IMG/VR virus record: IMGVR_UViG_3300008448_000163
Location: 1 to 46,117 of that record
Origin: a virus
Direction: 5' to 3' (one strand)
Length of the DNA: 46,117 nt
The notes under the pieces were generated by a model. The model did no database searches. It was not told where the DNA came from and saw only the letters and a program-made list of their open reading frames with translations. The number at the start of each line of letters is the position of its first letter. Positions within the stretch are counted from its first letter, which is position 1. A program made the position numbers and the translations under genes. Positions 30,610 to 39,660 of this stretch are shown here, in pieces.

Positions 30610-31826
30610 TAGACCAGCGTCACCGCAATATCGCCGGTCGCCAGCGTCGGCATTTGATTGATTCCGACCGTCACGGTGTCGGCGTTCGGCGTGGCGGTGC
30701 CGATCTGGAGCGAAATCACCTCTTGCGCCCATGTGCCAAGGGCGGCGACGGCGCTCACGAATTGCGAGGCGTAGAGCGTAGCGCCGATTCGCGCCCGGCG
30801 CGGGCCGCTGACGCCGTTGAACGCGTCGAGAATGGCGTTGCGCACTTGGTCGACCGCGTCGGACGGCACGGCGGTCCCATCCGTAATGCTCACCGCGAAC
30901 AGGATCGGAAGGTTCGTCGGGCGCACGAAGCGGACAGAGTAGGACGGGTAGGGCGGGGAATAGCCGTCGCTCGTGTCCTCGACGGTGTACGCGGTCGAGC
31001 CCGCGCCGGCATAGTAGGGCACGCCGGGCGGTTTCTTGGACCAGATGGCCTGCGCGATGGCCTGCGCGTTGCCTCCGACCGCCGCGACGTAGAGGTTGTA
31101 GGCGGCCAGCGTGACGCCGCCGACGGTCACGCTTCCGGCGGTGCTGTTGTCGGTCACATACGCGTCGGTCACGTCCGGCACGTTGAGAACCGCGCCGCGG
31201 ATGCTGATGAGCTGATTTACGCTGTTCGCCGCGACGCTCAACGACCGCCGCAGCTCGAAATCGGCGCGCCCCTCGACGTCGCGGCCGGGCACGCCGTCCA
31301 CCAGGTTCTCGATGCTGTCCCAGCCGGGGACGGCCCGGTAGATGGTCACGAGGGAGCTAATCGGGCAGGCGATCGGCCCGGTCTCCGTGCATGCAAAAGG
31401 CACGGTGACGGTCCCGCCCCCGCCAATGGTCGCCGCGGCGGTCGACTCGTAGATCAAGCCGTCGGTCGCCACCGCCAGGGAGCCGAGCGGGATGGACGTG
31501 CCGGCCGCTCCGCTGCACACGGCGTTGACCGTCGTCGGCGTGGCCGGGTTGCGCGACAGGAAGTAGATTCGGGCGATGGCGTCTTGCATCCGCCCTTCGG
31601 CAAACGCCGGATCGACGCCGTTGACGTACGCAAGAAACTCGTCGTTTTTGTCGCCGATGATGGCGGCCAGGGACGTTGCGAGCTGGCCTTGCGGCGTCTC
31701 GAGCGCCGGGTTGAGGTTGCCCCCGAAAGCCGTATTCAGGTCGGATTGCACGCCGGCCAGGATTTCCGGCTCCGTCGGCGTGATGAAGCCGTTCGGGCCG
31801 AAGGTCGGCGAGGGGACGGCGGTCAT
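30609..31826 (-). CDS. Baseplate J-like wedge protein, 405 aa
   Basis: The start (PTFGPNGFITPTEPEILAGV) and TSLAAIIGDKNDEFLAYVNG, FLSRNPATPTTVNAVCSGAA, VDGVPGRDVEGRADFELRRS and LNVPDVTDAYVTDN are hallmark segments of the baseplate_J family. It forms the wedge around the baseplate hub. ATG at 31826 overlaps the gp25-like gene stop; its own stop overlaps the DUF2612 gene. The length is normal. Confidence 0.9.
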   Translation of the reverse strand: MTAVPSPTFGPNGFITPTEPEILAGVQSDLNTAFGGNLNPALETPQGQLATSLAAIIGDKNDEFLAYVNGVDPAFAEGRMQDAIARIYFLSRNPATPTTVNAVCSGAAGTSIPLGSLAVATDGLIYESTAAATIGGGGTVTVPFACTETGPIACPISSLVTIYRAVPGWDSIENLVDGVPGRDVEGRADFELRRSLSVAANSVNQLISIRGAVLNVPDVTDAYVTDNSTAGSVTVGGVTLAAYNLYVAAVGGNAQAIAQAIWSKKPPGVPYYAGAGSTAYTVEDTSDGYSPPYPSYSVRFVRPTNLPILFAVSITDGTAVPSDAVDQVRNAILDAFNGVSGPRRARIGATLYASQFVSAVAALGTWAQEVISLQIGTATPNADTVTVGINQMPTLATGDIAVTLV

Positions 31827-32227
31827 TGCGCAGGCACTCCAATCGTCGTGAACGACAGGCCGCCCTCGCCGCCGATGAAGGCGATTTGCGACCCGGCCCC
31901 GCTCCCAAGGTAGCTCACATAGACCACGCCCGCCAGTTCCCGGTTGACCAGGGGCGCGAGCTCGACTTGCGCGCCGGTGACGCCCGGAACCGTCAGCGCG
32001 GCGCGGATCATCTGCGTCCGCATGACGGCCGGCGGGACGGCCTTGCCGAGAATGGTCGAGAAGTAGGGCACGCCCTTGGTCGTATCGTACCAGAGCTCGC
32101 CGGAGAACAGGCGGATCGCGGACGCGACGTCCTGCGCGGGCGCGTAGGGGTCTGACGCCATGGCGATATTGCCGTTGACGTCAAGGCAAAGGTCCCACTC
32201 GTCGCGGTCGAGAAGCAAGGTGTCCAT
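31823..32227 (-). CDS. gp25/GpW-like baseplate wedge protein, 134 aa
   Basis: RDEWDLCLDVNGNIAMASDP, YAPAQDVASAIRLFSGELWY and KGVPYFSTILGKAVPPAVMR match phage gp25-like wedge proteins, which start sheath polymerisation on the baseplate. It lies between the spike and the J-like gene, the usual order in myophages. Its ATG at 32227 joins the spike stop by one base. Confidence 0.85.
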   Translation of the reverse strand: MDTLLLDRDEWDLCLDVNGNIAMASDPYAPAQDVASAIRLFSGELWYDTTKGVPYFSTILGKAVPPAVMRTQMIRAALTVPGVTGAQVELAPLVNRELAGVVYVSYLGSGAGSQIAFIGGEGGLSFTTIGVPAQ

Positions 32228-32877
32228 TAGACCGGCACTCCGGTTTGTCCGCCGCCGGTCGTAACGCCGCCGTGGCGGTGCGTCGAGAGGGACTTGCTCG
32301 CGCCGGTGACGTCGCCGGTAAAGGCGGCCGTCGACGTGCCCGTTACGGGCCCCTTGAGCTCGATAGCGGGGGCCTCGATCGTGACCTTCGTCGGCGACTT
32401 GATCGTGATGCCGGCCGCGGCGAATTGCACGAATTGGGTCGGCACGCCGTTGAGTACGCCCCCGATATACAGGCCGTCAGCGTAATCGAACGTCCGGGCC
32501 GAACCGGGCAGGGCTTCGGCCTTGGTCGCCTTGACGCTGGAAATGTCGCGCGACGCGAACACCGCGATTCCGATATCGCCGACTTGCGGGTCAAGGATCA
32601 CGGCGTTTGCGCCGCCCTGCATCCGCATATAGGGCAAGCCGAAAACCGTCCCGTGAGGCACGCCGTCGCCGTCCGGCGTGACCTGACGGACCAGAGGCAG
32701 GACGTCGACGGAGCCGACCGGCTCGACGCCGCCGGCATTCGTGACCGCGACGACTTGCACGACGGTCGCCGTCGCCAGCTCGCCCAAGACCATACGGACC
32801 ATGAAGCTCACGGCGGACCAAGGGTCGCTCGCCGTCTGTAGCTGTTGAAAGCCGGGATAACCGGTATCAGCGGGCAA
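32227..32877 (-). CDS. Baseplate spike (Gp138/GpV-like membrane-piercing tip), 216 aa
   Basis: An OB-like N-terminal domain (ATATVVQVVAVTNAGGVEPV, GSVDVLPLVRQVTPDGDGVP, LPYMRMQGGANAVILDPQVG) is followed by a repetitive beta-helix stem (ITIKSPTKVTIEAPAIELKG). The C-terminus has STHRHGGV (~196-203), the His-x-His that binds iron at the tip in P2-type spikes. It would pierce the outer membrane during sheath contraction. Confidence 0.88.
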   Translation of the reverse strand: MPADTGYPGFQQLQTASDPWSAVSFMVRMVLGELATATVVQVVAVTNAGGVEPVGSVDVLPLVRQVTPDGDGVPHGTVFGLPYMRMQGGANAVILDPQVGDIGIAVFASRDISSVKATKAEALPGSARTFDYADGLYIGGVLNGVPTQFVQFAAAGITIKSPTKVTIEAPAIELKGPVTGTSTAAFTGDVTGASKSLSTHRHGGVTTGGGQTGVPV

Positions 32878-33745
32878 TGGGTGTTGCTCCCAAGAGGCTG
32901 CACGTCGCCTGCGTAAACCACTTGCCGCCGGGCGTCTCGCTCTCGAGCTCGTGCGCGAGTTGGAACACCGTCCAGGTCCCTTGCGCGGGCGTCAGGATGC
33001 TCTCGACCTGGACGTTGCGACCGAACGAAATGTTCGGGTTGAACAGCGTCGTCACGGCCATCCCGTTTTGCGTGATCCGGGGGTATCCGACCATTCCCGT
33101 CCTCGCCGTGATGAGCGGGATTGCGCCGCCCCGGCTCCCGTCGCGCGGCCAGATGGCGAGCGTGTTGGTCGTGTCGTCGAGGTAGGCGTTGAAATTTCCG
33201 GCGCGCGCGACCGCGTCGAGCTGTTGCCGTCCGGTCCCGGCAAAATACGGATTCGATAGGGTGACGTCGACGCCCGCGTTCTCGAAATTGTAGCCCATTT
33301 GCGCCGCCAGGCCGGACACGATCACGGCGGCGGTCGCGTTGCCGGGGAAGCTCGTAGGCGCGAGCGGCCGGAGCTTGTCCAGAATCGCCGCGTACGATTC
33401 GATGAGAAACACCCCGTCGGGCGGCGCGCTTAAGTCGGTCCATGCGCGCGTCATGTTGCCGACGAATACCGTCGCCATGCCGGACTCGTCGTCGCCGGCC
33501 GACACGGTCACGGTGTTCTGGCGGCCCTGCATTAGCGGTTTGCCGAGCGTGGATAGCCGGTTCATGACGGAGAGGGACAGGCCATAAACCCGGATTTGCG
33601 CGGCCGACAAGCTGACGTCGCCGTTGCGCTGGATCGACGCGGAGACGCGCAGGCCGGACACCGCCAGGACGTCGTCGCCCGACTCGCCGAAAGACCCCTC
33701 GCCCATCTGAAACTTCAGGTCGATGCGTCGCCGGGCGTACGTCAT
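32867..33745 (-). CDS. Baseplate hub protein, 292 aa
   Basis: FQMGEGSFGESGDDVLAVSG, LSLSVMNRLSTLGKPLMQGR, VTVSAGDDESGMATVFVGNM and AWTDLSAPPDGVFLIESYAA are typical of the phage hub (gp27/gpD-like) family, with IWPRDGSRGGAIPLITARTG further on. The hub caps the tail tube and holds the spike encoded next; the two genes overlap by 11 bases. Its start overlaps the upstream gene. Confidence 0.82.
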   Translation of the reverse strand: MTYARRRIDLKFQMGEGSFGESGDDVLAVSGLRVSASIQRNGDVSLSAAQIRVYGLSLSVMNRLSTLGKPLMQGRQNTVTVSAGDDESGMATVFVGNMTRAWTDLSAPPDGVFLIESYAAILDKLRPLAPTSFPGNATAAVIVSGLAAQMGYNFENAGVDVTLSNPYFAGTGRQQLDAVARAGNFNAYLDDTTNTLAIWPRDGSRGGAIPLITARTGMVGYPRITQNGMAVTTLFNPNISFGRNVQVESILTPAQGTWTVFQLAHELESETPGGKWFTQATCSLLGATPIAR

Positions 33746-34041
33746 GCCGCCGTCTCGTCATAGACCAGGAGCCAACGCGAGCCGAGCCCGGTCGATTGCG
33801 GGTCGTCGCGACCTTGGGTGTCCGCAAACAGAAGATCGCCGACGAAGCCTAGATAGGCGTCGCGCACGATGCGGTCGCCGTAGCGACAGGCGACCCCGCC
33901 GATGATGAGCGCATCGTTGACGTAGAGGTCCAGATACAGGCCGGTCGACCGCTGATAAATGCGGATGCGGCACGGCTGGCCGGCAAGCGTGACCGTCAGG
34001 ACTTGCGTCGGCACGGCGATGGTTGGGATGACGAGGGCCAT
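33742..34041 (-). CDS. Small baseplate-associated protein (DUF6983-like), 99 aa
   Basis: VLTVTLAGQPCRIRIYQRST, GLYLDLYVNDALIIGGVACR and VRDAYLGFVGDLLFADTQGR, DDPQSTGLGSRWLLVYDE follow a pattern common in small phage baseplate proteins encoded next to the hub. It is beta-rich without membrane spans. It shares one base with the upstream stop. Confidence 0.75.
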   Translation of the reverse strand: MALVIPTIAVPTQVLTVTLAGQPCRIRIYQRSTGLYLDLYVNDALIIGGVACRYGDRIVRDAYLGFVGDLLFADTQGRDDPQSTGLGSRWLLVYDETAA

Positions 34042-35000
34042 TAGAATGCGGGCTCCGGCTCGCCCGCCAGGGCTTCGTCGATCGGGGGCACTTGCGCGGG
34101 CGTCGGCGCGACGGCCTGCACCGCGCCCGTTTGCGTCGTGTCGGAGCCGCTGACGGCCTTCGTGTTGCTAAACGCCGCCGTCGCCGTCGTGCGGACCTTC
34201 TGCACCCCCACCTCGACCGTCAGGAGCGTTGCGCCCTCGACATTGGTCCGGCGATACCCGACGCGCACGACGTTGACGCCGGTGTATGTCACCTCCGGCG
34301 TCGCGACGTCGTAGAGCGCCAAACTCTCGAGCGCGGATTCGCACGCGGCCAGGAAGGCGTCGCGCGACGCGACGTCGCCGCCCTTGGTAAAGATCACGAG
34401 GACGTCGAAAGGCGTCTCGACTTTGTTGTAGGACTGGAACCCGCCTTCCTCGACAGGGTATGTCGAAATGGTGAATTCCCGGCCGTATTCGACCGCCTTG
34501 ACGCTGTCCCCGGTGATGCCGCCCGTGCGCACGGGCGGCCCGCTGTTGCGCTGTCCGGAATGGGTTTGCGCAGGCGTGGCGGCAGGGAAAAGCCCCCACT
34601 CGAAAGGCTCCGCGACCGGCAACAGGACCCCGATATCCTCGAGAAACGACAGGACGCCGGAAACCTGCGTCAAGACGCTGGAAAGCGTGCCGTTGACGAG
34701 GCCCGTCGCCTGGTCGACCGTGCCGACGATCTGCCCGACCAGGCGGCCGGAGAACCCGCCGCTCAAGTTGGTTATCTGGCCGGTGAAGTTGTTCACGCTG
34801 TCCACGACGCCGCGCACCGTGCCGAGCAACGGCAAGACGGAGCCGGAGACGTCCGTAACGGTCCCGCGGACAGAGCCGGCGAGCGTGGTGCCGGAGACGT
34901 TGCCCTTGATGACGCCGGTGAAGCTGTTGACCTGGTCGACGAGGCGGTTGACCGCCGGGACGCCGGGCACGTTCGGCACGTTGGGGAATGTGGCGCTCAT
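34041..35000 (-). CDS. Baseplate/tail-tip protein, 319 aa
   Basis: The first ~130 residues repeat Val/Gly/Ser/Thr-rich units (VKGNVSGT-like, LGTVRGVVDSVNNFTG, ITNLSGGFSGRLVGQIVGTV), giving an extended repetitive region. The C-terminal ~170 residues are folded (EYGREFTISTYPVEEGGFQS, VLVIFTKGGDVASRDAFLAA, VTYTGVNVVRVGYRRTN) and resemble a myophage baseplate protein found between tape measure and hub. Exact role unknown. Confidence 0.65.
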   Translation of the reverse strand: MSATFPNVPNVPGVPAVNRLVDQVNSFTGVIKGNVSGTTLAGSVRGTVTDVSGSVLPLLGTVRGVVDSVNNFTGQITNLSGGFSGRLVGQIVGTVDQATGLVNGTLSSVLTQVSGVLSFLEDIGVLLPVAEPFEWGLFPAATPAQTHSGQRNSGPPVRTGGITGDSVKAVEYGREFTISTYPVEEGGFQSYNKVETPFDVLVIFTKGGDVASRDAFLAACESALESLALYDVATPEVTYTGVNVVRVGYRRTNVEGATLLTVEVGVQKVRTTATAAFSNTKAVSGSDTTQTGAVQAVAPTPAQVPPIDEALAGEPEPAF

Positions 35001-36701
35001 CTAGCGAAGCCCCGTGTTCGCCTGCGGCACGGCGCGGCCCAACGCGTCGGGGAAGTCCCGCGCGAGCGACTGCGCATCCGTGGCCTGCGTCGTGACCGTC
35101 ATGGTGCCGATCGTGTAGCTCGTGCTTTGGTCGACCGGCGCGGTCCCGGTGCCGCCCGTCCGACCGCCCTCGCGCCACGCCAGGGCGTTGTGTCCGCGCT
35201 CAAGGTCGCTCGTCGTCTCGTAGCCTTTCTTCGGCCGCATGAAATCGACGATGTAGGACCGCAGCGCATCGGGCGCGGTCTTGGTCTCGCGGATTTTATC
35301 GCCGGCGCGGGTCCGCTCCGTGTTCTCGAGCTCCCATTGCAGAAACCGAAGTTGCTCGTCGAAAGTCGACTCCATGACCGGCTTGCCGATCACGCGTTCA
35401 AAGTCCTTTTGCCGCGGCGTAAGCCACTGACCAAGGCCGCGCGCGGAGCTCTCCGGATTGGCCGCGCGCGGGTCAAGGCGACTCTCCGCGTAGATGCCCG
35501 CCGCCATGCCGCGCGCCTGCGGCAACGTCCAGCCTTGGCGGGTGAAGAATTGCACCGTGTAATCGAAACGCTCGCGGGTGCCCTGCGGCACGGCGGTCGC
35601 GGCGGCACGGGGGCGCGCAGGCGGCGACCGCCGCGGGGCCGGCGCGCGCATCGGCGGGAGCCATTCGGGGCGCTCCGGTGCCCAAGCGCGCCAACCGCCC
35701 TCGCGAGGTTCGGGCACACGACGGCCACGCCCGCCCCCTCCGCGCGCCGTGGGGCCCCGTCCGGCGGCCGGTGGCGTGTAGGTGCCCCCGCGCGCTTCCG
35801 TGGCCTCACGCGCCCGTTTCTCGTCTCGCTCGCGTCGTACGGCAACCGCCTTGGCTTCCGCCGTCGCCAGGCGCTCGCCAGGTTCGGCGCGCACCTCTTT
35901 ACCGGCGGCGATCACGGCGTTGATGGCGTCGACCGCACCCGTGAGCGGGCCGACGACTTCGCTCATGATCGACCGGCCAAGGTCTTTCGCGGACGTGCCA
36001 AGGTTGGCCCATTCGCGTTGCAACTTCTCTGCGGCCTCCGTGTTCTCTTTGGTCACGGTGGTGAGCTTGCGTTGCTCGTCATAGAGCGATGCGGTTGCGG
36101 CGCGCCCTTTGATGAGCGTCGAGACCATGGCCGGCGAGAAACCCATGTCGCGGGCGATGCCCGACGCAATGACCGGGTCCATGGCCGCCAGCTTGTCGGC
36201 GATCTTTAGCAGCGCCTCCGAAGGGTTGCGCAAGTCCTCGAGGCCGAGCCCGAGAAGGTTCATGTAGGGGATGAGCGACGACGTGCCGACCGTCCGGATA
36301 TCCTTGTACGCGTTGACCAGAACGCCAAGGTCGTTCGCCGCGTCTTCGGCGGTGCCGCCGGCCCCCTTTAGGACGCCCTGCCATTGCGCGATTTCCTGCG
36401 CGCTGACGCCGAATTGGCGGGAGATACGACCAAGCGCCGCGTCCCCTTTGGTCAGGCTGGAGACAAAACCCGTGACCCCGGCGACGCCGCCGAAGACGCC
36501 GATGAGCCCGACGAGCTGCCCCTTAAGGCCGCCCATCGCCTGACCTTGCGTCTTGGCCGACCGCTCGAGCTCCTTGCCGCGCCTAAGCGCAAGGTTCTTG
36601 TCGCGATCGAGCTTCGCGTTGAAAGCGTCGGATTCTTTCTCAAAATCCGCCGGGTCGAGACCCAGCGTGATGATGAATTCGTCAATGACGGTCGTCGCCA
36701 T
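35001..36701 (-). CDS. Tape measure protein with tail-lysozyme domain, 566 aa
   Basis: Residues ~1-280 are helical (ITLGLDPADFEKESDAFNAK, hydrophobic LVGLIGVFGGVAGVTGFVSS) as in tape measure proteins that set tail length. An Arg/Pro-rich linker (~300-370) leads to a C-terminal domain (~375-515) typical of phage tail lysozyme: FFTRQGWTLPQARGMAAGIY, AESRLDPRAANPESSARGLG, QWLTPRQKDFERVIG. It would cut peptidoglycan during entry. The protein is short, so the tail is probably short for a myovirus. ATG at 36701 overlaps the chaperone extension frame. Confidence 0.85.
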   Translation of the reverse strand: MATTVIDEFIITLGLDPADFEKESDAFNAKLDRDKNLALRRGKELERSAKTQGQAMGGLKGQLVGLIGVFGGVAGVTGFVSSLTKGDAALGRISRQFGVSAQEIAQWQGVLKGAGGTAEDAANDLGVLVNAYKDIRTVGTSSLIPYMNLLGLGLEDLRNPSEALLKIADKLAAMDPVIASGIARDMGFSPAMVSTLIKGRAATASLYDEQRKLTTVTKENTEAAEKLQREWANLGTSAKDLGRSIMSEVVGPLTGAVDAINAVIAAGKEVRAEPGERLATAEAKAVAVRRERDEKRAREATEARGGTYTPPAAGRGPTARGGGGRGRRVPEPREGGWRAWAPERPEWLPPMRAPAPRRSPPARPRAAATAVPQGTRERFDYTVQFFTRQGWTLPQARGMAAGIYAESRLDPRAANPESSARGLGQWLTPRQKDFERVIGKPVMESTFDEQLRFLQWELENTERTRAGDKIRETKTAPDALRSYIVDFMRPKKGYETTSDLERGHNALAWREGGRTGGTGTAPVDQSTSYTIGTMTVTTQATDAQSLARDFPDALGRAVPQANTGLR

Positions 36702-36816
36702 TCGCCACCCGCGCGTTATGGGCGTTCACAACTGCTATCTCGAGCAAGTCGTAAGCGTCTTCCACGCCATACACTGTATCGAGTTCCGCCAGCGTCGCAA
36801 GGCGAGTGCTGACCAC
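36682..36816 (-). CDS. Tail assembly chaperone extension in the -1 frame
   Basis: After the chaperone gene stops at 36825, the -1 frame, which is open from 36927 to 36682, encodes a protein-like segment: VPALIALVVSTRLATLAELD, then TVYGVEDAYDLLEIAVVNAH. Segments like this follow gpG/gpE-type genes and are made by programmed frameshifting. The coordinates given start at a GTG (36816) that could allow re-initiation, but no ribosome-binding site precedes it. A clear slippery heptamer was not found; a run of five T's near 36911-36915 is one option. The stop lies inside the tape measure start. Confidence 0.55.
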   Translation of the reverse strand: MVSTRLATLAELDTVYGVEDAYDLLEIAVVNAHNARVANGDDRH

Positions 36817-36824
36817 GAGGGCTA

Positions 36825-37295
36825 TCAGAGCGGGGACGTTGGGATACCCGACCCGCCGCCCTTGTCTCCCGTCGCCGCCAGCCGGGATTTCAGCGCGGCG
36901 GCGACCGTGGAAAAATCCACATGAAGCTCAAACACCTCTCGCCGAAGCTGGAGGATGGTTTCGACTTCCTCGACGTCGTCGTCGACCAGGGCGCGGCCGA
37001 AGTCCGAAAGGTTCGGGTCGGGGATGATCTGGACGCAGGTCAGCATTTCGTCGAGGAGCGGAGACAAGTCCTCGAAAAACACTTCCGACAAGGCGCGGAG
37101 CCCCAAGACGGCGAGCCCTTGCAAGCCCTGGTCGGCGATATCGTCCGGCACGTCGACGCCGGATCGCGCGAGGGCCACGAGGGCGCGCATCGCCCACCGC
37201 TCCGCACGAACGGCCGGCATTTCCGTGATGCGAAACACCTTGCCGCCGTCGCGGCCGGGGCCTGCGATCGTGAGCGTCTTGACCTTCCGCGGCAT
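36825..37295 (-). CDS. Tail assembly chaperone, 156 aa
   Basis: ITEMPAVRAERWAMRALVAL, LGLRALSEVFFEDLSPLLDE and ETILQLRREVFELHVDFSTV match the tail assembly chaperones encoded between tube and tape measure in tailed phages. They bind the tape measure and tube monomers. ATG at 37295 is 1 base after the tube stop. The -1 frame after its end encodes a likely extended form. Confidence 0.75.
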   Translation of the reverse strand: MPRKVKTLTIAGPGRDGGKVFRITEMPAVRAERWAMRALVALARSGVDVPDDIADQGLQGLAVLGLRALSEVFFEDLSPLLDEMLTCVQIIPDPNLSDFGRALVDDDVEEVETILQLRREVFELHVDFSTVAAALKSRLAATGDKGGGSGIPTSPL

Positions 37296-37296
37296 G

Positions 37297-37728
37297 CTAG
37301 AACGGCGCTTCGGAAATGAGTTCCCAGGTCACGACGTACGGCCGGGCGCGCAGGATTTTCTCGACCGGCGAGAACGGCACGTAGCTCGTCAGGATGCCGC
37401 GGGTGAGCGCGTACTTCTGGCGGGTGCCGGGGATGCTGATGGTCGCCGTAGCGATCAAGATTTCTTTCGCGGCTTCCTGCGCGGCGATCCAGTTGGCGAA
37501 GACCGCGTGCGACGGGGAATCCGCCTGGAGCATGATCGTCACCGGCTTGGGGACCGGCGTGAAGCCGCCCGAAAGCCGGCCGTCGACGCCCATCACCACT
37601 TCGGCCGATTGGACGGCTTCGGCGGCGAACGCGTTATCGGTCGCGTAGCCCTGGAGGAGCTGCGGCGCGGCGTAGAGCCCGGCGACGCCGAGCGCAAAGG
37701 TGCTGTTTGCAGCGGTCAGCGTGGCCAT
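37297..37728 (-). CDS. Tail tube protein, 143 aa
   Basis: MATLTAANSTFALGVAGLYA, then VVMGVDGRLSGGFTPVPKPV, TIMLQADSPSHAVFANWIAA and AATISIPGTRQK-type beta segments match myophage tail tube subunits, directly downstream of the sheath gene as usual. The tube conducts DNA and is surrounded by the sheath. ATG at 37728 directly follows the sheath stop. Confidence 0.85.
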   Translation of the reverse strand: MATLTAANSTFALGVAGLYAAPQLLQGYATDNAFAAEAVQSAEVVMGVDGRLSGGFTPVPKPVTIMLQADSPSHAVFANWIAAQEAAKEILIATATISIPGTRQKYALTRGILTSYVPFSPVEKILRARPYVVTWELISEAPF

Positions 37729-39660
37729 TTATTGAACCTCAAGGCTCGCGAGCGAGATGCGTTGGACGGATTGCCCATCCGTGTACCAGAAAGTGCACGG
37801 GGGCGATTGGCGGGCGGCGCGAACGGCCGGCGACGCGTCGCTGATTTGGAGATACCAGCCGCGCGTCTGGAGCGTCGGGGCGATTTCGATGCCCGCCGCG
37901 CCGTTGACTTCCGAAATCTGCGCGGCCGAAAGGGTCACGCCGGGCCGGATCGCGCCGAAGTTCAGCGCGTCGTTGATCGGGTCCGCCAGGGCGGCGGCGA
38001 TCATCGTATATCCCGCGTCATTGTAGGGGATGGATCGCGACTGCGTCAGGAGGGTCATGAGCGCGTCTTGGAACGCGCTGTTGAGCCAAATTTGGTTGAC
38101 GTAGGAGTCGGCCCAAAGATACGGGCCGGTCACGCTGCCCGGATACAGGAAGCCAAATTGATCGGCCGACGTGGCGTAGAGGCCGTAGAAGTTGAGCCCG
38201 TTCGCCTCGAGCTGCGCGGCGATCGTCCCATCGGTCACGTCGGGGGTCAGGCCGCTTTGCGAGCGGAACGCGAGGGTCGTGCGCCCGTTGAGGCGCTCGA
38301 AATCGATCGCCGCGACCGCGCCCATGACGAACGCCGACTTATAGGTATTGATCGGCTCGTAGAGCAGGAACGTGCCGGAGTAGCCGGCGGCGATGATGCG
38401 GGCCGCAGCCGTGGCGGCGTTGTTGGGCGGGGCGAGCGTGTTGGCGATCGCGGTCGTCCACATGACGTACATGAACCGCTCGTCTTCGCCGTCGGCCCAG
38501 GCGGCAAAAGCCACCTTGTCGTCGGTGATCGGGTCGAAAGTCGTCGTGAAGCTGGCGAAGTTCTGCGTCTGTTGGATCACGGCGGCCATGTTGGTAGCCG
38601 GGACGCCTTGGGCCGCGCCTTGCGACGTGACCGCGCCGGTGGCCTGCGTCAGCTTGAGCGACGTCGCCATGGCTCCGGACGCGAAACCGATCGTCGACGC
38701 CGGGCCGGACGTGCCGCCGGTGATGACGAACGCCGCGGCGGTGCTGTCGTAGGTCACGAGCTCCGGGCCGCAGCTCAACGTGGTGCTGGAGGCGGTTTGC
38801 GACGGCGTGACGAAGTAGGTCCCCACCCCGCCGGTGCCGGTGCCGAATTGCGTGATCGTGGTGCCGACGGTGACGCCGGTGCCGCTCACGACTTGGCCGA
38901 TGCCGAGCACGCCCGACGAGACGGCGCTGACGGTCATGACGCCGTAAGAACCCGTGATAGCCGTGCTTGCGACCGACTGCGCGACGCTGACCAGGTAGGT
39001 GCCGACCCCGCCGGTGGTGCCGGAGAGTTGCTTTTGGACCATGGTGCCGGCGGTGACGCCGGTGCCGGCGATGATCGCGCCGTTGACGATCGTGCCCCCG
39101 CCGACGGCGGTCACGGTCATGATGGTGTCGGTGATGCTGGCGGTGACGGCCATCGTCGTGTTGGTCGCGATCGCGCCGGTCACGACGGCGTCGAAAGCGG
39201 CCAGGGCCGTTTGGATCGCGGTCGCGGCGGCGGAGAACGAAGCGACGGCCGAGAGGTTGATGGTCCCCGACGTCTTGACCGACCCGTTGATGGTGACGGA
39301 AATCGTGCCGTTGGGGATGGCCTGGAGCTGCGCGAGCGTCATGCTCGCGAGCGATCCGCCGCGCAGGTACGCCGGGACGCCGCGGGCGTTGGTCGGGTAC
39401 TGCGCGAACAGCATCGCGCCCGGCTTGGTCAGCGAGTTGGCGAAGCCGCCGAAGTAGATCACGGCTTCGGCATACTCGACGCTCGAGAGGCCGAAATACG
39501 CGCCGACGGCGGCGGCGGTCGGGAAGCTGAGAACCTGGCCGATCGGGACGCGCGTGCTGTCCGTCAGGAGGAGGCCGGACAGGTCGAGCCCGGTGCCTCC
39601 CGCCGAAATGACACCGGGATTGACGTTGACGATTTGCGAGGCGGGGATGGCGGCGACCAT
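37729..39660 (-). CDS. Tail sheath protein with inserted beta modules, 643 aa
   Basis: The contractile sheath: N-terminal MVAAIPASQIVNVNPGVISA and GLLLTDSTRVPIGQVLSFPT, and the C-terminal core DPINDALNFGAIRPGVTLSA, AQISEVNGAAGIEIAPTLQT, ARQSPPCTFWYTDGQSVQRI. Between them, residues ~166-298 hold two copies of the beta module also seen in the decoration and fibre proteins. This makes the protein ~130 residues longer than many related sheaths. The modules would lie on the outer face of the sheath; that placement is inference. Confidence 0.9.
   Translation of the reverse strand: MVAAIPASQIVNVNPGVISAGGTGLDLSGLLLTDSTRVPIGQVLSFPTAAAVGAYFGLSSVEYAEAVIYFGGFANSLTKPGAMLFAQYPTNARGVPAYLRGGSLASMTLAQLQAIPNGTISVTINGSVKTSGTINLSAVASFSAAATAIQTALAAFDAVVTGAIATNTTMAVTASITDTIMTVTAVGGGTIVNGAIIAGTGVTAGTMVQKQLSGTTGGVGTYLVSVAQSVASTAITGSYGVMTVSAVSSGVLGIGQVVSGTGVTVGTTITQFGTGTGGVGTYFVTPSQTASSTTLSCGPELVTYDSTAAAFVITGGTSGPASTIGFASGAMATSLKLTQATGAVTSQGAAQGVPATNMAAVIQQTQNFASFTTTFDPITDDKVAFAAWADGEDERFMYVMWTTAIANTLAPPNNAATAAARIIAAGYSGTFLLYEPINTYKSAFVMGAVAAIDFERLNGRTTLAFRSQSGLTPDVTDGTIAAQLEANGLNFYGLYATSADQFGFLYPGSVTGPYLWADSYVNQIWLNSAFQDALMTLLTQSRSIPYNDAGYTMIAAALADPINDALNFGAIRPGVTLSAAQISEVNGAAGIEIAPTLQTRGWYLQISDASPAVRAARQSPPCTFWYTDGQSVQRISLASLEVQ
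38770..39165 (-). repeat. Shared beta modules, sheath copies (two)
   Basis: Two tandem copies in the sheath gene. The + strand shares short exact runs with the decoration gene, for example GACGGCGGTCACGGTCATGA near 39103 and near 43153 and 43333, showing DNA-level relatedness rather than only protein similarity. Confidence 0.8.

Noticed and set aside
34092-36209. A 705-codon plus-strand frame opposite the tape measure.
   Set aside because: Same reason: Arg-rich antisense shadow in GC-rich DNA with the real gene on the minus strand.
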